DNA of 17,753 nt from Tardiphaga sp. (GTDB lineage: Bacteria; Pseudomonadota; Alphaproteobacteria; Rhizobiales; Xanthobacteraceae). Positions 6,218-13,895 of this stretch are shown here, in pieces. The notes below the pieces were generated by a model, which ran no database searches, was not told the DNA's origin, and saw only the letters and a program-made list of their open reading frames with translations. The position numbers were made by a program, and so were the translations under genes. Numbering within the stretch: the stretch's first letter is position 1; every line of letters starts with the position of its first letter. The stretch covers positions 1 to 17,753 of the forward strand of contig JAQGJY010000207.1 in the NCBI GenBank assembly GCA_028290325.1. Direction: 5' to 3'.

Positions 6218-7390
6218 TCACGCCGTCTTCGTGAACAGCTCGCGGCCGATCAACATGCGGCGGATCTCGCTGGTGCCGGCGCCGATTTCATAAAGCTTGG
6301 CGTCACGCAGCAGCCGCCCGGTCGCGTAATCGTTGATGTAACCATTGCCGCCGAGCAACTGGATCGCGTCGAGCGCGCATTGCGTCGCCTTCTCGGCCGC
6401 GTACAAGATCGCCCCGGCGGCGTCCTCGCGCGTGGTCTCGCCACGATCGCAGGCCTTGGCCACGGCATAGACATAAGCCCGCGACGTGCTGAGCATCACA
6501 TACATGTCGGCGACCTTGGCCTGCACGAGCTGGAACGTGCCGATCGGCGCGCCGAATTGTTTGCGCTCATGCACATAAGGCAGCACGATATCCATGCAGG
6601 CCTGCATGATGCCGATCGGTCCCGCCGCCAGCACGGCGCGCTCGTAATCCAGCCCTGACATCAGAACGTTGACGCCGCGCCCGACCTGCCCGAGCACGTT
6701 GTCTTCCGGCACCTCGCAATCCTCGAACACCAGTTCGCAAGTGTCCGATCCCCGCATGCCGAGTTTGTCGAGCTTCTGCGCGGTCGAAAAGCCCTTCATG
6801 CCTTTTTCGATGATGAAGGCCGTGATGCCGCGCGATTCCGCCGCCAGATCGGTTTTGGCATAGACGACCAGCGTATCGGCCGCCGGGCCATTGGTGATCC
6901 ACATCTTGCTGCCGTTGAGGACGTAGCGATCGCCCTTCTTGTCGGCGCGGGTCTTCATCGACACGACATCCGATCCGGAGCCGGATTCCGACATCGCGAG
7001 CGAGCCGACATGCTCTCCGGAAATCAGCTTCGGCAGATATTGACGCTTCTGCGCGTCGTTACCGTTGCGGCGGAGCTGATTGACGCAGAGATTGGAATGC
7101 GCTCCGTAGGACAAGCCGACCGACGCCGACGCGCGCGACATTTCCTCGACCGCGATGACGTGTTCGAGATAGCCCAACCCCGAGCCGCCATATTCCTCCT
7201 CGACGGTGATGCCGTGCAAACCGAGCGCGCCAATCTTGGGCCACAGGTCGCGCGGAAACATGTTGCTCTTGTCGATCTCTTCGGCGCGCGGCGCGATCTC
7301 GTTCTGCGAGAAATCATGCACCGTCTGGCGGATCGCATCCGCGGTTTCGCCGAGATCGAAATTGAACATGGGCTGCGCGTTGGCAATCAT
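6218..7390 (-). CDS. ivd: Isovaleryl-CoA dehydrogenase
   Basis: A 390-residue FAD-dependent acyl-CoA dehydrogenase. FAD and substrate motifs are clear: AMSESGSGSDVVSMKT, KMWITNGP and the C-terminal GAGTSEIRRMLIGRELF. The isovaleryl-CoA subtype is supported by E250 in LDYERAVLAAGPIGIMQ, the unusual catalytic base of this enzyme. The position of the usual glutamate (YEGTS in medium-chain enzymes) is Ala here (IGAGTS). It oxidises isovaleryl-CoA to 3-methylcrotonyl-CoA in leucine and acyclic isoprenoid breakdown, passing electrons to ETF. The start at 7390 is preceded by GGGAG with a 10-nt spacer. The usual downstream partners (methylcrotonyl-CoA carboxylase, hydratase, lyase) do not follow: the next gene on this side is convergent. 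It is divergent from the P450 operon. Confidence 0.93.
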   Translation of the reverse strand: MIANAQPMFNFDLGETADAIRQTVHDFSQNEIAPRAEEIDKSNMFPRDLWPKIGALGLHGITVEEEYGGSGLGYLEHVIAVEEMSRASASVGLSYGAHSNLCVNQLRRNGNDAQKRQYLPKLISGEHVGSLAMSESGSGSDVVSMKTRADKKGDRYVLNGSKMWITNGPAADTLVVYAKTDLAAESRGITAFIIEKGMKGFSTAQKLDKLGMRGSDTCELVFEDCEVPEDNVLGQVGRGVNVLMSGLDYERAVLAAGPIGIMQACMDIVLPYVHERKQFGAPIGTFQLVQAKVADMYVMLSTSRAYVYAVAKACDRGETTREDAAGAILYAAEKATQCALDAIQLLGGNGYINDYATGRLLRDAKLYEIGAGTSEIRRMLIGRELFTKTA

Positions 7391-7814
7391 CGACGTGTCT
7401 CTCCCGTAGGGTCGCGCCCGCTATCGGCACCAACGCCGCAACGGTTTTCGGGCTGGACCATGGCACGCCGCCGGGATCGCGAAAAGAGCCCGCCCGAAGA
7501 CATCGAAACAACGGCGAACCAGGCGGCGACGAGCACGCGTGCGAGTCCCGCGCCGTGCCCGCCCGAGCGCGATCATACTAACGCCAACGCGAGTAGCTAA
7601 ATCGGGCGCGGCACCATTTACCGTGCTGATGATGAGGCGAATAGATGAGCGGATTACGGCATGACATCAATGCTGCAACGGCGCCCCGACGCAACCCGAC
7701 GGCACAGGAACTCGCGCGAACGCGACCGACACAGCACTTGCTCTTGGCACGCTAACGGGTTGTAATTCGCCGCAACGAGCCGGCCGTGAACGCTGGCCTT
7801 GAGGGAGATGCGCC
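7391..7814. other. 424-bp divergent intergenic region between ivd and the P450 operon
   Basis: No convincing gene is present: short open frames here have no family resemblance and no ribosome-binding site. The region should carry the promoter of ivd (leftward, not recognised) and of the P450 operon (a candidate at 7738-7766). A GTTG-N10-CAAC imperfect inverted repeat (7759-7776) overlaps the candidate -10 element and might be an operator, but the arms are only four bases. No regulator gene accompanies the region. Confidence 0.5.
7738..7766 (+). promoter_or_regulatory. Candidate sigma-70 promoter for the P450 operon
   Basis: TTGCTC at 7738-7743 and TGTAAT at 7761-7766 are separated by exactly 17 bp. 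The -10 matches the consensus at five of six bases; the -35 keeps only TTG. Transcription would begin near 7773, about 42 nt before the first P450 start codon. In GC-rich DNA this pairing is notable but unproven. Confidence 0.4.
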
Positions 7815-9071
7815 ATGCACGGCACGCTGGACGTTTTGCGCGACATCGATGCGGTCCGCGACCGGGCCTATGCGCTGCCACTCGACGAGTTCAATCCCGG
7901 CGATCCCGCATTGTTTCGCGACGATACCCACTGGCCCTATTTCGAGCGCCTGCGCGCCGAGGAGCCGGTGCATTATTGCCGCGACAGCCAATTCGGGCCC
8001 TATTGGTCGATCACCAAATACAACGACATCATGAGCGTCGAGACCAACCACGCGGCGTTCTCGTCGGCGGCTGGTCTCGGCGGCATCACCATTCGCGACG
8101 CGGGCGTCGATTACCGTCGCCCGAGCTTCATCGCGATGGACCCGCCGACGCATTCCGCGCAACGCAAGACCGTGGCGCCCATGTTCACGCCGACCCATAT
8201 GGACGCGCTTTCGGACTCGATCCGCGCGCGGGCCGGGCAAGTCCTGGATTCCCTGCCGCGCAATGAGACGTTCGACTGGGTCGATCGCGTCTCGGTCGAA
8301 CTGACGACGCAGATGCTCGCCGCCTTGTTCGATTTCCCCTGGGACGAGCGCCGCAAGCTAACGCATTGGTCGGATGTCGCGACGACGATTCCACTCTCGC
8401 CGGAGCACGAGACCAAGCGCCAGCAAGAGCTGGTCGAGTGCGGCGACTATTTCGCAAAGCTGTTCCGCGAGCGACAGAACCAGCCGCCGAAAAGCGATCT
8501 GCTCTCGATGATGGCGCACTCCGAGGCGACGCGCGATCTCGACGGCGCGAACTTCCTCGGCAACATCATCTTGCTGATCGTCGGCGGCAACGACACCACG
8601 CGCAATTCGATGTCCGGCGGGCTCTATGCGTTGAACAAGTTCCCCGCCGAATACGACAAGCTGCGCGCCAATCATAAATTGATCGACAGCATGGTGCCGG
8701 AAATCATCCGTTGGCAGACGCCGCTGGCGCATATGCGCCGCACCGCGACCACCGATATCGAGATCGGCGGCAAGCAGATCAAGAAAGGCGACAAGGTGAT
8801 CATGTGGTACGTCTCGGGCAATCGCGACGCCGAGATCATCGACCGGCCCGACGATTTCATCATCGACCGCGCCAAGCCGCGTTCGCTGCTGTCGTTCGGG
8901 TTCGGCATCCACCGCTGCGTCGGCATCCGGCTCGCCGAATTGCAACTGAAAATCGTCTGGGAAGAAATCATGAAGCGGTTCGATCGCATCGAGGTGGTCG
9001 GTGAGCCGACGCGACCCTATTCGAGCTTTGTCAAAGGCTACGAGACGCTGCCGGTGCGAATCGTGGGGTGA
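7815..9071 (+). CDS. Cytochrome P450, CYP153-like (first tandem copy)
   Basis: A 418-residue soluble bacterial cytochrome P450. The I-helix motif is GGNDTTRN with the acid-alcohol pair D260-T261. The K-helix ExxR is E296/R299 within VPEIIRWQTPLAHMRR, and the haem-binding loop is FGFGIHRCVG with C368 as the iron ligand. The phrases LLIVGGNDTTRNS, RWQTPLAHMRRTA and LAELQLKIVWEEI resemble the CYP153 group of alkane and terpene terminal hydroxylases and relatives such as CYP111; the exact family needs a search. It would insert one oxygen atom into an aliphatic substrate, using electrons from a ferredoxin and its reductase, neither encoded here. The ATG at 7815 has GAGGGAG with a 7-nt spacer. It heads the plus-strand catabolic cluster and is closely related to the next gene. 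Confidence 0.92.
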   Translation: MHGTLDVLRDIDAVRDRAYALPLDEFNPGDPALFRDDTHWPYFERLRAEEPVHYCRDSQFGPYWSITKYNDIMSVETNHAAFSSAAGLGGITIRDAGVDYRRPSFIAMDPPTHSAQRKTVAPMFTPTHMDALSDSIRARAGQVLDSLPRNETFDWVDRVSVELTTQMLAALFDFPWDERRKLTHWSDVATTIPLSPEHETKRQQELVECGDYFAKLFRERQNQPPKSDLLSMMAHSEATRDLDGANFLGNIILLIVGGNDTTRNSMSGGLYALNKFPAEYDKLRANHKLIDSMVPEIIRWQTPLAHMRRTATTDIEIGGKQIKKGDKVIMWYVSGNRDAEIIDRPDDFIIDRAKPRSLLSFGFGIHRCVGIRLAELQLKIVWEEIMKRFDRIEVVGEPTRPYSSFVKGYETLPVRIVG

Positions 9072-9102
9072 TGACAACCAGCGCTGAAGTTCCGACAGCT
9101 CG

Positions 9103-9210
9103 CCCCGCCGGGGAGAGGTCGGACCGACGCGAAGCGGCCTCTCCCGGTGACGGGGCGGCTTGTCGATAGTCGGTGCCCCCTTTCCCCGGCCCTCTCCCCA
9201 TGGGAGAGGG
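9103..9210. repeat. Palindromic CCTCTCCC-type intergenic repeat
   Basis: The gap between the two P450 genes holds several nested inverted repeats. CCCCGCCGGGG lies at 9103-9113. An imperfect stem pairs CCGGGGAGAGG with CCTCTCCCGG across 9109-9147. A perfect 9-bp stem, CCCTCTCCC/GGGAGAGGG with loop CAT, lies at 9190-9210. The base pattern and hairpin layout recur, degenerate and on the other strand, at 13896-13950. This looks like a dispersed REP-type element. No T-run follows, so it is not a typical intrinsic terminator. Confidence 0.7.
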
Positions 9211-9278
9211 AGCGCGGCCGATGACGAAACGCAATAATTGAAGACGACGCCCTCATGAATAGTCGAGAGACCCACACG

Positions 9279-10544
9279 ATGCACGGCACGATCTCCACCG
9301 AAAAAGCCGCCCGCCTGCGCGCCGCGCGCGACGAAGCCTACGCCACGCCGCTCGACAAATTTCATCCCGGCGCGCCCCGGCATTTTCGCGACGATACGCT
9401 GTGGCCGTGGTTCGAGCGGTTGCGCGCCGAGGAGCCGGTGCATTACTGCACCAACGCGCCGATCGATCCCTATTGGTCCGTCACGAAATATAACGACATC
9501 ATGCATGTCGATACCAATCACGGCCTGTTCTCGTCTGACGTCTCGCTCGGCGGCATCTCGATCCGCGACGTGCCGCCCGGTTACGATTGGCCGAGTTTCA
9601 TCGCAATGGACGAACCGCTGCATTCCAAACAGCGCAAGACCGTGTCGCCGATGTTCACGCCGGACCATCTGGACGAACTCGCCGTGCTGATCCGCGAACG
9701 CGCCGGCAAAGTGCTGGATGCCCTGCCGCGCAACGAGACCTTCAACTTCGTCGATCGCGTCGCGATCGAATTGACCACGCAGATGCTGGCGACCCTGTTC
9801 GATTTTCCGTGGGACGAGCGTCGCAAGCTGACGCGCTGGTCCGATGTCGCGACCGCTCTGCCGAAAAGCATGATCGTGGAGTCTGAGGAACAGCGCCGCG
9901 ACGAGATGCAGCAATGCGCCACCTATTTCACGAAGCTATGGAACGAGCGGGTGAATTCCGAGCCGCGAAACGATCTGATCTCGATGATGGCGCATCACGA
10001 CGCGACCCGGCACATGGACGCGGACAATCTGCTCGGCAACATCATCCTGCTGATCGTCGGTGGCAACGACACCACGCGCAACACCATGACCGGCTCCGTG
10101 CTGGCGCTGAACGAGAATCCCGACCAGTACCAGATGCTGCGCGACAATCCTGCGCTGATCGACACGATGGTGCCGGAAGTGATCCGGTGGCAGACGCCGC
10201 TCGCGCATATGCGGCGTACCGCTACGCAGGACACGCAGATCGGCGACAAGACCATCAAGAAGGGCGATCGCGTCGTGATGTGGTACGTCTCCGGCAATCG
10301 CGACGACGAGGTCATCGAGCGGCCGAACGAGTTCATCATCGATCGCAAGCGGCCGAAGATTCACCTCTCGTTCGGCTTCGGCATCCATCGCTGCGTCGGC
10401 ATGCGGCTTGCCGAATTGCAGCTCAAGATCGTCTGGCAGGAAATGCTGAAACGCTTCAACAACATTGAAGTTGTCGGCGAACCGAAGCGGGTGTATTCGA
10501 GCTTTGTCAAAGGCTACGAGAGCCTGCCCGTTCGTATTTCCTGA
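9279..10544 (+). CDS. Cytochrome P450, CYP153-like (second tandem copy)
   Basis: A 421-residue paralogue of the preceding gene with the same landmarks: I-helix GGNDTTRN (D264), ExxR E300/R303 in VPEVIRWQTPLAHMRR, and haem ligand C372 in FGFGIHRCVG. Long blocks are shared (WFERLRAEEPVHYC, SFVKGYE, LAELQLKIVW). Differences concentrate in the N-terminal region, the segment after the ERRKLT block and other likely substrate-contact stretches, suggesting a tandem duplication that has diverged in specificity. The ATG at 9279 is preferred because MHGT aligns with the start of the first copy and a GAGAG lies 9 nt upstream; the in-frame ATG at 9255 would add eight residues. The 207-bp gap from the first copy contains a palindromic repeat. 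The acyl-CoA dehydrogenase gene follows after 28 bp. Confidence 0.9.
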   Translation: MHGTISTEKAARLRAARDEAYATPLDKFHPGAPRHFRDDTLWPWFERLRAEEPVHYCTNAPIDPYWSVTKYNDIMHVDTNHGLFSSDVSLGGISIRDVPPGYDWPSFIAMDEPLHSKQRKTVSPMFTPDHLDELAVLIRERAGKVLDALPRNETFNFVDRVAIELTTQMLATLFDFPWDERRKLTRWSDVATALPKSMIVESEEQRRDEMQQCATYFTKLWNERVNSEPRNDLISMMAHHDATRHMDADNLLGNIILLIVGGNDTTRNTMTGSVLALNENPDQYQMLRDNPALIDTMVPEVIRWQTPLAHMRRTATQDTQIGDKTIKKGDRVVMWYVSGNRDDEVIERPNEFIIDRKRPKIHLSFGFGIHRCVGMRLAELQLKIVWQEMLKRFNNIEVVGEPKRVYSSFVKGYESLPVRIS

Positions 10545-10572
10545 TCCACAATAACAAGAGAATGTAACCTCC

Positions 10573-11748
10573 TTGACTGAACATCAGACCGCGGATCACG
10601 ACGAATTCGCCGACATCCGCGACTCCGTCGCCAAGCTCTGCGCCCAGTTCCCCGGCGAATACTGGCGCAAGCTCGATCGTGAGATGGCCTATCCGTCCGA
10701 CTTCGTGAATGCGTTAACGCAGGCCGGCTATCTCTCCGTGCTGATCCCCGAGGAATATGGCGGTTCTGGCCTCAGGCTTTCGGCGGCGGCGGCCATCCTC
10801 GAAGAAATCCAGCGCGCCGGCTGCAACGGCGGCGGCTGCCACGCCCAGATGTACACGATGGGGACCGTGCTGCGGCATGGCAACGACGCGCAGAAATCGC
10901 ACTGGCTGCCGAAGATCGCCACCGGCGAAGTCCGCTTGCAGGCGTTCGGCGTGACCGAACCGACGTCCGGCACGGATACCTCGTCATTGAAGACGGTGGC
11001 GAAGAAGGACGCCAATGGCGACTACATCGTCAACGGCCAGAAGATCTGGACCAGCCGGGCCGAACATTCCGACCTGATGGTGCTGCTGGCGCGCACGACG
11101 CCGAAGGAAGACGCCAAGAAGCGCACCGATGGCCTCTCGGTTTTTCTCGTCGATATGAAGCAGGCGCGCGGCAACGGGCTCGAAATCCGACCGATCCGCA
11201 CCATGATGAACCACGCCACGACGGAGGTCTTTTTTACCGACATGAAAGTGCCGGCAGGGAATCTGATCGGCGAGGAAGGCAAGGGCTTCCGCTATATCCT
11301 GTCCGGCATGAATGCCGAGCGCATCCTGATCGCGGCCGAATGCGTCGGCGATGCCAAATGGTTCATCGCCAAGGCAACCGATTACGCGAAAGAGCGCCAC
11401 GTCTTCGGCCGCCCGATCGGCCAAAATCAGGGCATCCAGTTTCCGATCGCCAAGAGCTACGCCGCGATGCGCGCGGCCGAACTGATGGTCAAGGAAGCCG
11501 CCCGCAAATACGAAGCCGGGCTCGATTGTGGCGCGGAAGCCAACATGGCCAAGATGCTGGCCGCTGATGCCTCGTGGGAAGCGGCGAATGCCTGCGTGCA
11601 GACGCATGGCGGATTTGGTTTCGCGGAAGAGTATGATGTCGAGCGCAAATTCCGCGAGACGCGGCTGTATCAGGTCGCGCCGATCTCGACGAATTTGATT
11701 TTATCCCATCTCGCGCAGCATGTGCTGGGCATGCCGCGGTCGTATTGA
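10573..11748 (+). CDS. Acyl-CoA dehydrogenase with isovaleryl-type catalytic glutamate
   Basis: A 391-residue flavoprotein with the acyl-CoA dehydrogenase fold: N-terminal helical domain, middle domain with GVTEPTSGTDTSSLKT and KIWTSRAEHSD, and a C-terminal helical domain. At the usual catalytic position (YEGTS in medium-chain enzymes) it reads VAPISTN, so that glutamate is replaced by Pro. E249 in GMNAERILIAAECVG aligns with the base of isovaleryl-CoA dehydrogenase and is the probable catalyst. It would make a 2,3-enoyl-CoA and pass electrons to ETF. The start is probably the TTG at 10573: the conserved N-terminal domain begins at once, but the ribosome-binding site is weak and no ATG lies before residue 38. 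It follows the second P450 by 28 bp and precedes the CoA-transferase gene by 9 bp, indicating one operon. The natural substrate is unknown. Confidence 0.88.
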   Translation: MTEHQTADHDEFADIRDSVAKLCAQFPGEYWRKLDREMAYPSDFVNALTQAGYLSVLIPEEYGGSGLRLSAAAAILEEIQRAGCNGGGCHAQMYTMGTVLRHGNDAQKSHWLPKIATGEVRLQAFGVTEPTSGTDTSSLKTVAKKDANGDYIVNGQKIWTSRAEHSDLMVLLARTTPKEDAKKRTDGLSVFLVDMKQARGNGLEIRPIRTMMNHATTEVFFTDMKVPAGNLIGEEGKGFRYILSGMNAERILIAAECVGDAKWFIAKATDYAKERHVFGRPIGQNQGIQFPIAKSYAAMRAAELMVKEAARKYEAGLDCGAEANMAKMLAADASWEAANACVQTHGGFGFAEEYDVERKFRETRLYQVAPISTNLILSHLAQHVLGMPRSY

Positions 11749-11757
11749 GTAACGCCG

Positions 11758-12864
11758 ATGCTCCCGCTTGAAGGTCTCACCGTCGTCGCCGTCGAACAGG
11801 CGGTGGCCGCGCCGTTCTGCTCGTCGCGACTTGCCGATGCCGGCGCCCATGTCATCAAGGTCGAGCGTCCCGAGGGCGACTTCGCGCGCGGCTATGATGC
11901 GGCCGCCAAAGGCCAGTCGAGCTATTTCGTCTGGCTCAATCGCGGCAAGGACTCCGTCGTCATCGACCTCGCGACGAACGCAGGCCGCGCGGCGCTGGAA
12001 GACCTTGTCGCCAGCGCCGACGTGCTGATCCAGAACCTCAAGCCCGGCGCGATGGACAAGCTCGGCTTCACGCTGGACCGGCTTCGCAAGGATTATCCGA
12101 AGCTGATCTGTTGCAGCATTTCCGGTTATGGCGACGATGGCCCCTATGCGCATCGCAAGGCTTACGACCTGTTGATTCAGGCGGAAAGCGGCCTCGCCTC
12201 GATCACCGGCGGTCCGGAGAGCCCGTCGCGCGTCGGGCTCTCGATCGTCGATATCGCCACCGGCGCGACGGCCAACGCCGCCATCCTCGAAGCGCTGATC
12301 GCGCGCGGCCGCAGCGGCCAAGGCGCGGATATCCGCATCTCGATGTTCGACGTGATGGCGGATTGGCTCGCGGTGCCACTGTTGAATTCCGAGGCCGGCA
12401 ACCCGCCGCGGCGCATCGGCCTCGCGCATCCCTCGATCGCGCCCTACGGCGTATTCCAGTCGAAGGACGGCAAGGACATTCTGATTTCGATCCAGAACGA
12501 GCGCGAGTGGAAGAAACTGTGTTCCGACGTGCTGGCGCAACCCGATCTGCCCGCCGATCCGCGTTTCGCGACGATGGTATCACGCGTCTCCAATCGCGCG
12601 GCCACCGATCAGGCGGTCGCCAATGTGTTCGGCACGCTGACACGCGATGAGCTGCTGGCGAAATTATCGGACGCCGATGTCGCCTTCGCCGAGGTCAATA
12701 CGATGGCGGACCTGGCGGCTCATCCGCATTTGCGACGCATCGAGGTCGCCACCCCGAACGGCCCCGTCACCTATGCCGCGCCGGCCGCCATTTTCGTCGA
12801 TCAGCCGCGCTCCTATGGCGGCGTGCCCGGCATCGGGCAAAGCCAGAGCAGGACCAAGCCATGA
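11758..12864 (+). CDS. Family III (CaiB/BaiF) CoA-transferase
   Basis: A 368-residue member of the CaiB/BaiF/formyl-CoA-transferase family, which moves CoA between carboxylic acids through a mixed anhydride on an aspartate. The catalytic residue is D137 in KAYDLLIQAESGL. Other signatures are the N-terminal LEGLTVVAVEQAVAAPF and HVIKVERPEGDFAR, the NRGKDSVVIDL strand and SISGYGDDGPY. Members act on oxalate, carnitine, bile acids, citramalate, mesaconate or benzylsuccinate; the substrate cannot be deduced from sequence. The ATG at 11758 lies 9 bp after the acyl-CoA dehydrogenase stop. The TGA overlaps the ATG of the next gene in ATGA, a sign of translational coupling. With the neighbouring hydratase it recalls mesaconate/itaconate modules, and with the dehydrogenase the benzylsuccinate-type beta-oxidation modules. 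Confidence 0.9.
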   Translation: MLPLEGLTVVAVEQAVAAPFCSSRLADAGAHVIKVERPEGDFARGYDAAAKGQSSYFVWLNRGKDSVVIDLATNAGRAALEDLVASADVLIQNLKPGAMDKLGFTLDRLRKDYPKLICCSISGYGDDGPYAHRKAYDLLIQAESGLASITGGPESPSRVGLSIVDIATGATANAAILEALIARGRSGQGADIRISMFDVMADWLAVPLLNSEAGNPPRRIGLAHPSIAPYGVFQSKDGKDILISIQNEREWKKLCSDVLAQPDLPADPRFATMVSRVSNRAATDQAVANVFGTLTRDELLAKLSDADVAFAEVNTMADLAAHPHLRRIEVATPNGPVTYAAPAAIFVDQPRSYGGVPGIGQSQSRTKP

Positions 12865-13739
12865 CAGCCGTTTCGAGCGCGCTCGACATCGACCATCTTC
12901 GAACCTGGATCGGCCGCGGCGAACAGGCCACCGACGTGGTGACGGCTCACCTCGTGGCCGGCCTGCGCGCGACGTTGTTTCTCGACATCGGCACCCCGAA
13001 GCCCGGCGATCCCGCGCCGTTTACGACACATTGGTGTTTGGCACCGCCGGTCTATGCGATGGACAAGCTCGGCCCCGACGGCCACCCGACCCGCGGCGGA
13101 TTTCTGCCGCCAGTGCCGTTGCCGCGCCGGATGTGGGCCGGTGGCGAAATCCGCTTTCTCGATGCCTTGCGCGTCGGCGACGAGGTGACACGCGCGTCGA
13201 CGATCAAGGATGTCAGCGTCAAGACCGGCTCGACCGGAACGCTGTGTTTCGTGTCGGTCGATCATGTCATCTCGACGTCGCGCGGCGACGCAATCCGCGA
13301 ACGTCACGACATCGTCTATCGCGACATGCCGGCGGCCGGTCAGAATGCCACGCCGGCCAAGGCGCCGGCCGCGCTACCGCAAGCATCGCATCGCGAAAGC
13401 CATTTCGCGGATCCGGTTCTGTTGTTCCGCTATTCGGCGCTGACGTTCAATGGCCATCGTATTCATTACGATCGCGACTACACGACCAAGGTCGAGGGCT
13501 ATCCGGGGCTGATTTTTCACGGCCCGATGCAGGCGGCCCTGCTGGTCGAATTGGCGGCGAAATTGCGCGGCGGCAAAGCACCCGCCAAATTTGTCTATCG
13601 CGGCTTGCAGCCTTTGTTCGATGGCGCCGACTTCACCGTCAACGCCAACGAGATCGATGCCGGACTGGACCTATGGGTGGCCAACGCCAAGGGCGAGCCG
13701 ACGATGCGCGGCACGGCGTCTGCGGCGCCGGTGGGCTAA
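12861..13739 (+). CDS. MaoC/FAS1-like enoyl-CoA hydratase (mesaconyl-C4-CoA hydratase family)
   Basis: A 292-residue two-lobed hotdog protein: an N-terminal MaoC-like dehydratase lobe (about residues 1-150) and a C-terminal lobe with the active-site segment LTFNGHRIHYDRDYT (N197, H199, H202, D204). This arrangement is that of the mesaconyl-C4-CoA hydratase (Meh) / HTD2-like family. The classical hydratase-2 motif is D-x4-H; here the same spacing is N197-x4-H202, which I recall as usual for this family. It would hydrate the 2-enoyl-CoA formed by the upstream dehydrogenase. The start codon overlaps the stop of the CoA-transferase gene by 4 bp, so the two proteins are probably made in step. The substrate (branched enoyl-CoA or C4-CoA ester of a dicarboxylate) is inferred, not shown. 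A 271-bp gap follows. Confidence 0.85.
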   Translation: MTAVSSALDIDHLRTWIGRGEQATDVVTAHLVAGLRATLFLDIGTPKPGDPAPFTTHWCLAPPVYAMDKLGPDGHPTRGGFLPPVPLPRRMWAGGEIRFLDALRVGDEVTRASTIKDVSVKTGSTGTLCFVSVDHVISTSRGDAIRERHDIVYRDMPAAGQNATPAKAPAALPQASHRESHFADPVLLFRYSALTFNGHRIHYDRDYTTKVEGYPGLIFHGPMQAALLVELAAKLRGGKAPAKFVYRGLQPLFDGADFTVNANEIDAGLDLWVANAKGEPTMRGTASAAPVG

Positions 13740-13895
13740 TCGGTAAAAACGACCGAATGGACTAGGGTGAGGAAGGGACGCGGCATTGCGATGTCTGCAC
13801 GCCGAAACGATCGGTGCGTCCAAGTTCAGCGCGTGGACCGGACAGCCGCGCACTTGCGTCGCGTCGATGGCCGAGCCGGGTTTGGGATCAGTTTA

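Noticed and set aside
7745..7762. TGGCACG followed by TTGT as a sigma-54 promoter
   Set aside because: The spacing is wrong: GG-N10 leads to GG, not GC, and the TTGT lies three bases too far downstream.
7654..7881. Small minus-strand open frame in the ivd-P450 gap as a possible regulator
   Set aside because: No helix-turn-helix pattern, no ribosome-binding site, and it runs into the P450 coding sequence.
9190..9210. Perfect 9-bp hairpin as an intrinsic terminator after the first P450
   Set aside because: The stem is strong but no T-run follows on either strand; the layout fits a dispersed palindromic repeat better.
8358..9914. Long minus-strand open frame spanning both P450 genes
   Set aside because: It is antisense to two well-supported P450 genes and its translation is low-complexity Arg/His/Asp-rich sequence of the kind produced opposite GC-rich codons. 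No family resemblance.
12647..13765. Plus-strand open frame covering the CoA-transferase end and the hydratase gene
   Set aside because: Out of frame with two recognised proteins that overlap by ATGA; Arg/Ser/Pro-rich shadow translation.
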